From a virus: DNA of 20,557 bases. Positions 1 through 4,984 of the stretch are shown one piece after another. The stretch spans positions 1 to 20,557 of the IMG/VR virus record IMGVR_UViG_3300037042_003781. One strand, given 5' to 3'. Numbering within the stretch: position 1 is the stretch's first letter; the number at the start of each line of letters is the position of its first letter. The notes beneath the pieces were generated by a model. The model was not told the DNA's origin. It saw only the letters and a list, made by a program, of their open reading frames with translations, and did not search any database. Position numbers and translations under genes: made by a program.

Positions 1-141
1 CAGCTTATCACAGATCAGCTTCAAATGCGGTGGCGGCTTCAACCCGCTCACATACTCAATATACGCAGCAAACGACGCCATCGCCTCTTCGCGTTCAACC
101 AGCTCATCCAGCAAGTCATCCGTCGATAGGTTATCGTTCAT
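1..141 (-). CDS. Terminase large subunit candidate, N-terminal fragment (runs off the left edge)
   Basis: On the minus strand an ATG at 141 opens a frame with no stop through base 1, giving 47 residues starting MNDNLSTDDLLDELVEREEA. It continues with FAAYIEYVSGLKPPPHLKLICDKL. A short acidic helix followed by a segment in which the proteins 'sit on' a target (Y-x-x-G-x-x-P-x-x-H-x-x-L) is typical of the extreme N-terminus of phage large terminases, the ATPase-nuclease motors that package DNA. The position just downstream of a small-terminase candidate supports this. The ATPase and nuclease motifs lie outside the window, so the call rests on an N-terminal resemblance and context. A gap of 42 bases separates it from the gene upstream, and that gap holds a perfect palindrome and a 12-base tandem repeat. 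Confidence 0.6.
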   Translation of the reverse strand, partial: MNDNLSTDDLLDELVEREEAMASFAAYIEYVSGLKPPPHLKLICDKL

Positions 142-152
142 TCGGCACACCT

Positions 153-189
153 GTAATCCGCATATGCGGGTTTATATGCGGGTTTACAT
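153..189. repeat. 12-bp palindrome plus 12-bp tandem repeat at a gene junction
   Basis: CCGCATATGCGG at 158-169 is a perfect palindrome. Overlapping it, ATGCGGGTTTAT (164-175) is followed directly by ATGCGGGTTTAC (176-187). Related 12-base units sit at the next two gene junctions (396-430 and 803-814). Confidence 0.75.
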
Positions 190-372
190 GCACGCTCGTA
201 ATTTCGCTTCAGCTTCCATTATATCTTCGCGCCGATCCATCATGATCTCAGCCATTTCAAACGCATCTTCGGCTATCTGATCTCCGATACCTGTGCCTTT
301 ATGCACGCTAAACAGCGCCTGCATCGCCAAGCCAGCATACCAATCGCGTAACTCTTCATCGCTCTTTCGCAT
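184..372 (-). CDS. Small phage protein of unknown function (62 aa)
   Basis: The ATG at 372 overlaps the stop codon of the gene upstream (TGATG), and an AAGGGAG ribosome site lies just before it; a GTG one codon earlier is possible but sits too close to that site. The protein is helical, with an E-L-R-D-W-Y-A-G-L-A-M-Q-A-L segment near the N-terminus and a run of acidic and methionine residues after it. Proteins of this look are frequent next to terminase genes in phages, but I know no function for them. It is co-transcribed with the terminase candidates. Confidence 0.7.
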   Translation of the reverse strand: MRKSDEELRDWYAGLAMQALFSVHKGTGIGDQIAEDAFEMAEIMMDRREDIMEAEAKLRACM

Positions 373-779
373 CACTTTTCTCCCTTAACCCACATATGCG
401 TTTTATATGAGAGTTTAGATGAGAGTTTAATTTCACGCGCATATCTAGCGTGATGCTCATCCATTTCGTCCATAAACTCTCTGTACGCTTGACGGCCATG
501 CGTCTGCATAAAGTGCGCCTCAAGGTCGTTATGTTTCCTAACATAAAACTTTAGATTGCGCTCCAGATCTGCCGCTTCATGGCGCAGAGTCAAGAACTGT
601 TCCATCACGTCAGCGCAACGCTCTCTTGTCTCTTGCCACTGTTCATCCGTCAACTTAGGCATACGATCACCGTACATCACATAAATCAGATTGCACACGT
701 CCACGCTCAACTCAGGGTCAAACGTCATCTGCACCAATTCAACATCAGTCACCTTCTTTACCAATTCAGCAATACTCAT
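372..779 (-). CDS. Phage protein of unknown function, helical (135 aa)
   Basis: The start ATG at 779 overlaps the upstream stop by one base, with AAAGGAG seven bases ahead; a GTG at 782 is the longer alternative. The middle of the protein is rich in charged helical residues (about residues 55-120), which suggests a helical bundle or coiled coil. The C-terminus reads KLSS-KLSY-KTHM-WVKGEK, a four-residue periodicity that is the direct product of the 12-base DNA repeat at 396-430. The final KGEK is encoded by the ribosome site of the next gene. No function is recognised. Confidence 0.72.
   Translation of the reverse strand: MSIAELVKKVTDVELVQMTFDPELSVDVCNLIYVMYGDRMPKLTDEQWQETRERCADVMEQFLTLRHEAADLERNLKFYVRKHNDLEAHFMQTHGRQAYREFMDEMDEHHARYAREIKLSSKLSYKTHMWVKGEK
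396..430. repeat. 12-bp tandem repeat inside a gene end
   Basis: ATGAGAGTTTAG (407-418) is followed by ATGAGAGTTTAA (419-430) and preceded by an 11-base degenerate unit (396-406). It is the second of three related junction repeats on the left arm and is translated on the minus strand. Confidence 0.7.
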
Positions 780-1030
780 CACTTTTCTCCTTTAATCCCC
801 ATATGCGGGTTAAATTCAACGCCATCCAACCACGCATCCACCAAACGGTGCAACCCCTCGCGGTTCAGTCGTCCCTCCTGCGTGTCCGGGAATGGACACT
901 TCTGCCGCAACAGTAAATCGTGACCCTCACGGCCATGATCCATTGTGTCCAGTAATTCCACAATCACCTTTGCGTTCGGGTCCATAAACCCAGAAACAAA
1001 TCGTGTGGCGTAACTATACGGTTTCGCCAT
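779..1030 (-). CDS. Small phage protein of unknown function (83 aa)
   Basis: The ATG at 1030 lies 17 bases inside the end of the terminase small-subunit gene and is preceded by GGAAGGG. The protein begins MAKPYSYATRFVSGFMDPNA and has no cysteine motif or membrane segment that I can see. It ends NPHMGIKGEK, nearly the same ending as its downstream neighbour, because both gene ends share the same junction repeat and ribosome site. Function unknown. Confidence 0.68.
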   Translation of the reverse strand: MAKPYSYATRFVSGFMDPNAKVIVELLDTMDHGREGHDLLLRQKCPFPDTQEGRLNREGLHRLVDAWLDGVEFNPHMGIKGEK

Positions 1031-1538
1031 CTATAACCCTTCCCTCAATAACATTCACCGGCTTCGCCCGGTCAGCAACCATCGCACGCAACGTAGCCAG
1101 ATCAAGATCCTTCGCCGTCACCGTGTGATTGATATTCACAGTCTGATCCATAAACCCTAGCAACTGAGCCTGCGTCTTCACCGCGCTAATCGCACTCGTA
1201 AAATTCCTAGCATCCAATGCCCGCTCATGCACCGCCTGCAATTCATCCAAGAACAAATCCCGCGTGTACTCCGTCCGCTCAATCACCAGCCCGGAAGACT
1301 CAGCCTCCGTAACCAGCCGCTGAACTGCTGGCCGCGCCAGCTGGCGTTCCGCCACTACCTTGATGTGATACTCAGGGTTCGTAATACCAGCGCGTACACA
1401 CGCCAACTCAGCAGGGTTCTTCGTCTTCAATGCCCTCAGGCGCACATACTCACGCGCAAAAACCAAATCACGGTCATCCGCCTCAGCGTCATCGCTGATC
1501 AAAGATCCTAATCCAAAACCACCGTCTTCCATGTCCAT
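1014..1538 (-). CDS. Terminase small subunit candidate
   Basis: This is the first gene of the leftward unit. The protein (about 174 aa) has an N-terminal acidic tail, then a helical region of the form FAREYVRLRALKTKNPAELACVRAGITN followed by VAERQLARPAVQRLV. That pattern matches the DNA-binding helix-turn-helix region of phage small terminases, where A-x-x-A-G is followed by a segment ending in ...RPxVQ. A central helix (about 90-135) and a C-terminal tail typical of the oligomerisation part follow. Small terminases recognise the packaging site and hand DNA to the large subunit. I chose the ATG at 1538 because AAGGG precedes it at ideal spacing; an upstream GTG at 1559 would add seven residues. 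The large-subunit candidate three genes downstream supports the call. Confidence 0.68.
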   Translation of the reverse strand: MDMEDGGFGLGSLISDDAEADDRDLVFAREYVRLRALKTKNPAELACVRAGITNPEYHIKVVAERQLARPAVQRLVTEAESSGLVIERTEYTRDLFLDELQAVHERALDARNFTSAISAVKTQAQLLGFMDQTVNINHTVTAKDLDLATLRAMVADRAKPVNVIEGRVIDGETV

Positions 1539-1616
1539 ATCATCCCTTATAATCAGCACTCATAGTAAATCAATATATAATTTTTTTGGGAGCCGCAGTT
1601 ATAAACAAAGGGGGTT

Positions 1617-1662
1617 ATATCAGGGGGTAGGGGGGGTCAGAGCGCGGGTTAAAAATGTGGGG
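1617..1662 (+). repeat. G-tract module, copy 1
   Basis: ATATCAGGGGGTAGGGGGG (1617-1635) is followed after 16 bases by AAAATGTGGGG (1652-1662). Both segments recur exactly, in the same order, in copy 2. Four or more G-runs lie on the plus strand within about 45 bases. Confidence 0.85.
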
Positions 1663-1860
1663 TTCAGATCCTCAGTTGTTCCCCGGATCGGAGGATTCCA
1701 CGCGACCATTCTTGGTTTCATGTCATCTCAGACAATCATCAGGCGTTTCAAGTTCCGGGCTAGATGTGCGCTGTAGTCCCACGCGCACCCACGCCACATG
1801 CTTATAACCCAAAATTTAAAATTTTAAACCCATAAAAAACAAGCCCCCGGTTCAGCTGCA

Positions 1861-1919
1861 ATATCAGGGGGTAGGGGGGTAAATATAGAGGGTAAACTGT
1901 TTTCACGCAAAATGTGGGG
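1861..1919 (+). repeat. G-tract module, copy 2
   Basis: The same 19-base segment is at 1861-1879 and the same 11-base segment at 1909-1919, with a longer spacer of 29 bases. A GAGGGGG run and an alternating TATATATATATA tract follow at once. Confidence 0.85.
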
Positions 1920-2008
1920 CTGAGGGGGTATATATATATATAAAATGCGCCTGACCTGCACAAAGTGGGTGGGTGGGGGTCTAGCTGGGCCAGCTGGCGG
2001 TCAGCAGC

Positions 2009-2089
2009 TCCTGTTTGGCGGTCGGGATCACATTGCGCTGTGATCGCGTCGCAGTCCTGGCTCACATTGCGCTGTGATGTCTCCTGTTT
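2009..2089. promoter_or_regulatory. Twin inverted-repeat operator candidate
   Basis: GATCACA-TTGCGC-TGTGATC (2026-2045) is a perfect inverted repeat with 7-base arms. A second copy, TCACA-TTGCGC-TGTGA (2062-2077), has the same six-base centre. The centres are 34 bases apart, and the pair is bracketed by CTCCTGTTT direct repeats at 2009-2017 and 2081-2089. It sits just upstream of the early promoter, so a paired protein-binding site is the simplest reading. Confidence 0.65.
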
Positions 2090-2122
2090 TCGCCCTGGTG
2101 TATTTAGTGGATGACATGGCGG

Positions 2123-2151
2123 TTGACATACCTGCTGACGCTGATAAGAAT
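2123..2151 (+). promoter_or_regulatory. Sigma70-type early promoter candidate
   Basis: A perfect -35 box TTGACA (2123-2128) is followed after 17 bases by AAGAAT (2146-2151), a four-of-six match to the -10 box. It lies 66 bases ahead of the first early gene and downstream of the twin inverted repeats. Confidence 0.5.
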
Positions 2152-2217
2152 TGCAGCGGGCGAGTTGCCCAGCGGGTCGGGCCGTGTCTCCCGTCGATAG
2201 TGCAAAGGAAACATAAC

Positions 2218-2517
2218 ATGAAGATTGAACCTAACAGCTGGTTCCAGACGATCCGCCCTGACGAGGTGGCCGAGTGCTGGGACGGAGTTCTTGCAGCTGG
2301 CTTGTATGAGCCGCTCTGGCATTGCGTCGATCTCTACACGGGCCCAACGCCTGAGGAGAGTGAAGAGCCTTGCATCGGCCTCAACTGCGTTGCCGACTTC
2401 TGGGATCGGTTCTCACCGGACAAACAGCAGCTGCTGAACCAGCTGGCGGATCGCAACGATCGTTCACCTTGGGCTGACCGCGACGAAGTAGCCTTCGATC
2501 CCTTCAACTTCTCATAA
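2218..2517 (+). CDS. First early gene, small unknown protein (99 aa)
   Basis: The ATG at 2218 is preceded by AAAGGAAACATAAC, a leader shared by the next three genes, which is why I prefer it to an ATG at 2074 that would run through the promoter. The product is acidic and rich in tryptophan (MKIEPNSWFQTIRPDEVAEC..., with W in every 15 or so residues), ending DPFNFS. I do not recognise a family. As the first gene behind the promoter at 2123 it would be among the earliest made in infection, a place where phages often keep host-modifying proteins; that is inference. Confidence 0.75.
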   Translation: MKIEPNSWFQTIRPDEVAECWDGVLAAGLYEPLWHCVDLYTGPTPEESEEPCIGLNCVADFWDRFSPDKQQLLNQLADRNDRSPWADRDEVAFDPFNFS

Positions 2518-2524
2518 CCCAACC

Positions 2525-2560
2525 GACCGGCTGCGGAGGCAGAACCTGCTGCAGCCGGTC
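2525..2560 (+). other. Intergenic hairpin (10-bp perfect stem)
   Basis: GACCGGCTGC (2525-2534) is the exact reverse complement of GCAGCCGGTC (2551-2560). The 16-base loop contains a smaller GCAG/CTGC stem. No T-run follows, so this is not a classical terminator; it could protect or attenuate the mRNA between two early genes. Confidence 0.7.
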
Positions 2561-2581
2561 ACAGTTCAAAGGAAACATACC

Positions 2582-3148
2582 ATGTCTAAGTTTGATACCT
2601 TATCGTCGGCGAACATCCTCGCCCTGAACGCAGCCTCTGATCGCGACCGGCTGGTGGTTCACCTGTTCACCGAGATGGCGGAGAAGAACCGCCAGCTGGA
2701 GCAGGAGATCAGCCAGTGGCGTGACAATGCGGACACCACCGCCCTGCGCCTCGCCCAGCTGGAGGTGCGGCTCGACAAGCTGAGCGACCTGACAGTCGGC
2801 GACCAGCTGGACTCGTTCGACGAGCGGGTGCTCAACGTGCTGGACGTTCGCAGCGGATCAGCTCGTGCTGCTCTGCAGCTGGAGGACACGGACGTCCAGC
2901 GCTGGATGATGTCAGCCATCGAGGAGAACAGCGGCGAGGCGTTCAGCCACATCGAGGCCGAGATCGAGGAGAAGCTCTGCGACTTCACCGAAACATGCGC
3001 CTTCACCGAAGCCGTCGAGGAGGCGGTGCGCGATGGCTTGAGCAGGGCAGTCGAGGAAGCGCTCGAAGGAACCCTGCACGATGCCATCATCGACGCACTG
3101 GGCGATGCCGAGGACATCGTTCGCAAGGGCCTCCGCTCTATCCTGTAA
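2582..3148 (+). CDS. Coiled-coil early protein of unknown function (188 aa)
   Basis: The ATG at 2582 follows AAAGGAAACATACC. Residues about 25-75 form a likely coiled coil (EMAEKNRQLEQEI..., ALRLAQLEVRLDKLSDL). The C-terminal half, from about residue 110, is a series of acidic amphipathic helices with repeats of the type EEAVRDGLSRAVEEALEGTL, where Ala/Leu alternate with Glu/Asp. There are no catalytic motifs or membrane segments. The composition resembles oligomeric scaffolding-like or inhibitor-like phage proteins, but I cannot name a function. Its DNA is markedly GC-richer than the small genes after 5.5 kb, and it carries three of the CCAGCTGG octamers, each encoding Gln-Leu. Confidence 0.78.
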   Translation: MSKFDTLSSANILALNAASDRDRLVVHLFTEMAEKNRQLEQEISQWRDNADTTALRLAQLEVRLDKLSDLTVGDQLDSFDERVLNVLDVRSGSARAALQLEDTDVQRWMMSAIEENSGEAFSHIEAEIEEKLCDFTETCAFTEAVEEAVRDGLSRAVEEALEGTLHDAIIDALGDAEDIVRKGLRSIL

Positions 3149-3155
3149 TCGTCCC

Positions 3156-3184
3156 GGAGGCGGTCGGCCCAGCTGGTCGCCTCC
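3156..3184 (+). other. Intergenic hairpin (7-bp stem around CCAGCTGG)
   Basis: GGAGGCG (3156-3162) pairs exactly with CGCCTCC (3178-3184). The loop contains the palindromic octamer CCAGCTGG (3169-3176). Like the hairpin at 2525 it sits just ahead of an AAAGGAA ribosome site and has no T-run. Confidence 0.6.
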
Positions 3185-3204
3185 AACCCTTGAAAGGAAC
3201 CGAC

Positions 3205-3366
3205 ATGATCGAGTCGAAAGAAGTTTACCAAGAGTATTGCGCCGAATGCCGCTGGAACGGCCAGCGCCCGCTCACATGGAACGAATGGCTGGCGGATGAC
3301 TACCGCTCCGCCGCACAGGATCGCGCCGCGCAGCTGCACGACACCGACACTTGGGATCTGTATTGA
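3205..3366 (+). CDS. Small unknown protein (53 aa)
   Basis: The ATG at 3205 follows GAAAGGAACCGAC. The product, MIESKEVYQEYCAECRWNGQ and onward, contains a C-x-x-C pair and the W-N-G-Q-R-P-L-T-W-N-E-W-L segment, then ends TDTWDLY. A single Cys pair is not enough for a zinc finger unless the protein dimerises. The next gene starts 14 bases downstream with the same leader. Function unknown. Confidence 0.68.
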   Translation: MIESKEVYQEYCAECRWNGQRPLTWNEWLADDYRSAAQDRAAQLHDTDTWDLY

Positions 3367-3380
3367 AAGGAACGCATACC

Positions 3381-3617
3381 ATGACACGTAAAGACTATGT
3401 TTTGATCGCCGAGGTTCTCGCCCAATTCAGCCGCGACATCGCCGAGAACGAGGATCCAGCCCTGACCGAGCGAGCGCGGGCAATCCTGATCGGTGAGCGG
3501 GTGGCGACCGACACTATCGCGCACCGGCTGGCTGACAAGCTCCGGCAGGACAACTACCGCTTTGACCAGAGGCGCTTCATCGATGCCTGCCAGCTGGACG
3601 CTGAGCGGCTGGCGTGA
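3381..3617 (+). CDS. Conserved-type small phage protein (78 aa)
   Basis: The start follows GAAAGGAACGCATACC. The sequence MTRKDYVLIAEVLAQFSRDI, then an Arg-Ala rich helix, then NYRFDQRRFIDACQ is a pattern I associate with a common small phage protein of unknown role: R-K-D-Y-x-x-I-A at the N-terminus and F-D-x-x-R-F near the end. It is helical with no enzymatic motif. It is the last clear gene before the terminator at 3692. Confidence 0.75.
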   Translation: MTRKDYVLIAEVLAQFSRDIAENEDPALTERARAILIGERVATDTIAHRLADKLRQDNYRFDQRRFIDACQLDAERLA

Positions 3618-3685
3618 TCGGACACGCGCACCTGTGCCTAGTCGGCATACTGGTGCTAGGTCTAATGATCCTGCACCGCAGCTGA
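3614..3685 (+). CDS. Possible 23-residue membrane peptide
   Basis: A GTG at 3614 overlaps the stop of the preceding gene (GTGA) and opens MIGHAHLCLVGILVLGLMIL followed by HRS and TGA. The run from about residue 6 to 20 is hydrophobic enough for one membrane segment, with His/Arg at the ends. The frame ends seven bases before the terminator, so the gene would close the operon. A frame this short could be chance; the overlap signature and hydrophobic run argue for it. Confidence 0.4.
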   Translation: MIGHAHLCLVGILVLGLMILHRS

Positions 3686-3691
3686 AAGATC

Positions 3692-3716
3692 GGGGGCCTT
3701 CGGGCTCCCTTTTTTT
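3692..3716 (+). terminator. Rho-independent terminator
   Basis: GGGGGCC (3692-3698), a TTCG tetraloop and GGCTCCC (3703-3709) form a 7-bp GC-rich stem with one G-U pair, followed by seven T (3710-3716). It ends the first early operon. Confidence 0.93.
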
Positions 3717-3741
3717 GCGCCGCCTCCGCCCTCCCCTTGGG

Positions 3742-3764
3742 TTGAGATACATAGGTTGGCGCGA
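3742..3764 (+). repeat. Dispersed element, copy 1
   Basis: TTGAGATACATAGG, one base, then TGGCGCGA. It is the first of five copies of a roughly 22-base element found only behind the two terminators in this window. The consensus is TTGAATTACATAGG, Y, TGGCGCG, and two copies are preceded by CTGGGA. Confidence 0.8.
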
Positions 3765-3782
3765 CCCCCCATTTTTCTGGGA

Positions 3783-3805
3783 TTGATAGACATAGGCTGG
3801 CGCGA
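3783..3805 (+). repeat. Dispersed element, copy 2
   Basis: TTGATAGACATAGG, C, TGGCGCGA, preceded by TTCTGGGA. It starts 41 bases after copy 1, about four helical turns. Confidence 0.8.
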
Positions 3806-3831
3806 AATGCGACGAACCGATGATTATGGCG

Positions 3832-3860
3832 TTGACATAATTGCCGAAGTCGTGTTTTCT
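3832..3860 (+). promoter_or_regulatory. Promoter candidate for the second early operon
   Basis: TTGACA (3832-3837) is a perfect -35 box and is embedded in ATGGCGTTGACATA, close to the ATGGCGGTTGACATA around the 2123 promoter. The matching -10 position holds only TTTTCT (3855-3860), a weak match, so another factor may be needed. Confidence 0.35.
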
Positions 3861-3898
3861 CCACCTGTCATAACGGATGACACAAGGAAGGATTTACT

Positions 3899-4069
3899 AT
3901 GAGAACGATTGACCTGACCCCTACATGGGAAACCGCAGTGCGGATTTATATTATGGTGCTTGAGGATGGCGAGGAGAAGGGCAAAGAGATGGCCCGTGAG
4001 GAGCTCATGCGCTTGGCCCGTAACTATGACGCGCTTGTCGCGGATATGAAGCAGGAGGAGGCAGCATGA
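3899..4069 (+). CDS. Small conserved-type phage protein (56 aa)
   Basis: The ATG at 3899 follows AAGGAAGG at good spacing. The N-terminus MRTIDLTPTWETAVRIYIMV and a later EMAREELMRLAR match a pattern I recall from many phages (x-T-I-D-L-T-P-T-W, then a Met/Ala/Arg/Leu helix). The function of that family is unknown to me. It ends EEAA, where the two Glu codons are the GGAGGAGG ribosome site of the next gene, which starts inside its stop (ATGA at 4066-4069). Confidence 0.78.
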   Translation: MRTIDLTPTWETAVRIYIMVLEDGEEKGKEMAREELMRLARNYDALVADMKQEEAA

Positions 4070-4308
4070 CCCAAGGAATAGAAACCAAGCACATCAAGCC
4101 CACGAACACCAAGGGCTCCCGCATCAAGGCCAGCGCATGGGCTGGCAGCGTTACAGTCGGCTATGACTACGCGCTCGACACCGAGGACAACCACGCGAAC
4201 GCAGCAATGGCGCTTGCCCAGAAGTTAGGATGGGGAGGCGACTATGTGTGTGGCGGCAACGTCAAGGGCAACGGCTACCTATTTGTCAAGCGGGAGAGCC
4301 GCTCATGA
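4066..4308 (+). CDS. Conserved-type phage protein, unknown function (80 aa)
   Basis: The start overlaps the previous stop by four bases. It contains H-I-K-P-T-N-T-K-G-S-R-I-K-A at residues about 9-22, then A-x-x-A-x-A-L-A-Q-K-L-G-W and a C-terminal G-Y-L-F-V-K strand. These three blocks recur in a widespread phage hypothetical family, probably a small alpha/beta fold. No catalytic residues stand out. It is translationally coupled on both sides. Confidence 0.75.
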   Translation: MTQGIETKHIKPTNTKGSRIKASAWAGSVTVGYDYALDTEDNHANAAMALAQKLGWGGDYVCGGNVKGNGYLFVKRESRS

Positions 4309-4556
4309 ACCGCCTCCCTAACTATATCACGTTTGCTTGGCAGCGCAGCGATGGCGATTATGAAATCGTCGGCACGTTGAACGGCGAGACCATCGACGAT
4401 TACCGCCTATGGAATAGCACTGTCCGCATGATGCTCACGCTCCTGCAGCTGAACGACAGCGACACGCAAGCCTACCACCGCGAGGACGTAGTGTCTGTGC
4501 TTGAGACAGGCGAGGAAGAGGATTGGATGCCTATCAAGATGGGAGGCGCAGCATGA
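4305..4556 (+). CDS. Small unknown phage protein (83 aa)
   Basis: The ATG at 4305 overlaps the stop at 4306-4308. The sequence starts MNRLPNYITFAWQRSDGDYE and continues with strand-like segments, then V-R-M-M-L-T-L-L and an acidic stretch ETGEEEDWMPIKMGG. I do not recognise it. Its last codons (GGGAGGCGCAGC) supply the ribosome site for the next start at 4553. Confidence 0.68.
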   Translation: MNRLPNYITFAWQRSDGDYEIVGTLNGETIDDYRLWNSTVRMMLTLLQLNDSDTQAYHREDVVSVLETGEEEDWMPIKMGGAA

Positions 4557-4843
4557 CCCACTATATCGGAACAATCTATTTCCTTGGTAAGTATCGGCCG
4601 CTATCAGTCGAAGGGGATAGCCTAGAAGAAGTAATGATAGAGCTAACCTATCGCGCACAGGAAGCCCCAGAGGAGGTGCGTGAGCGCGTTAAGACCCTCT
4701 GGCTAACCAGTGACACCCGATACACCCGCCAAAGCGTTGAGCATGGATATTATGGCGCTTGTTGGATGCAGGCAGACAAGCCAGCGTTCGAAGGCAACCC
4801 ATGGGAAAGCATGCCGCCCTGTCCGAACCTAATCTACAACTGA
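4553..4843 (+). CDS. Small unknown phage protein (96 aa)
   Basis: It overlaps the previous stop by four bases (ATGA) and is the last gene before the terminator at 4849. It begins MTHYIGTIYFLGKYRPLSVE, which looks like a beta hairpin, followed by an acidic helix EVMIELTYRAQEAPEEVRER and a C-terminal part with W, Y and P-C-P. Function unknown. Confidence 0.7.
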   Translation: MTHYIGTIYFLGKYRPLSVEGDSLEEVMIELTYRAQEAPEEVRERVKTLWLTSDTRYTRQSVEHGYYGACWMQADKPAFEGNPWESMPPCPNLIYN

Positions 4844-4848
4844 AATCA

Positions 4849-4873
4849 GGGGGGCTTCGGCTCCCCTTTTTTT
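4849..4873 (+). terminator. Rho-independent terminator
   Basis: GGGGGGC (4849-4855), TTCG loop, GCTCCCC (4860-4866), then seven T (4867-4873). It has the same loop and length as the terminator at 3692 and starts five bases after the previous gene ends. Confidence 0.93.
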
Positions 4874-4877
4874 ATCC

Positions 4878-4983
4878 GGCGCGACCGACCTCTGGGATTG
4901 AATTACATAGGATGGCGCGACCCATTGCTGGCATAGGTTGGCAATCCGCTGACGCTATTGGTTGAATTACATAGGCTGGCGCG
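4878..4983 (+). repeat. Dispersed element array, copies 3 to 5
   Basis: A 3' fragment GGCGCGACC (4878-4886) is followed by copy 3 (4898-4920, TTGAATTACATAGG, A, TGGCGCGA), a shortened copy 4 (CATAGGTTGGC, 4932-4942) and copy 5 (4962-4983, TTGAATTACATAGG, C, TGGCGCG). Copy 5 has TTGAAT and, 17 bases later, TATTTT (4985-4990), so it could double as a sigma70-type promoter. The other copies lack a -10 box. Confidence 0.78.
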
Positions 4984-4984
4984 C

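Larger units (their letters stand above)
1539..2217. other. Divergent non-coding control region
   Basis: These 679 bases separate the leftward terminase unit from the rightward early genes. Open frames here are short, low-complexity and lack ribosome sites, so I see no gene. The region holds two copies of a G-tract module, an A/T palindrome AAAATTTAAAATTTT at 1811-1825, a (TA)n tract near 1930-1941, a GGGTGGGTGGGGG run near 1967-1979, twin inverted repeats at 2026-2077 and a promoter at 2123-2151. It is suited to transcription control, a replication origin, or packaging-site functions next to the small terminase. Confidence 0.7.

Noticed and set aside
1531-1776. An 81-codon plus-strand frame in the divergent region
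   Set aside because: It overlaps the terminase start on the other strand and translates the G-tract repeat; no ribosome site.
2026-2077. Host CRP binding sites
   Set aside because: CRP sites are TGTGA-N6-TCACA; here the half-sites are in the opposite order, TCACA-N6-TGTGA.
2074-2217. Upstream start that would extend the first early gene by 48 codons
   Set aside because: It would run through the TTGACA promoter and the inverted repeat; the ATG at 2218 has the same AAAGGAAAC leader as the following gene.
2659-3387. A 242-codon minus-strand frame opposite the coiled-coil gene
   Set aside because: Its Ser/Arg-rich sequence is the mirror of acidic GC-rich codons on the plus strand; it has no ribosome site or neighbours on that strand.
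3742-4983. Sigma54 (-24/-12) promoters in the TGGCGCG elements
   Set aside because: The second half (TTGC at the proper distance from TGGC) is missing in the copies.
4878-4983. A CRISPR array
   Set aside because: Repeats are irregular, spacings of 26-41 bases differ, one copy is truncated, and no cas gene is present.
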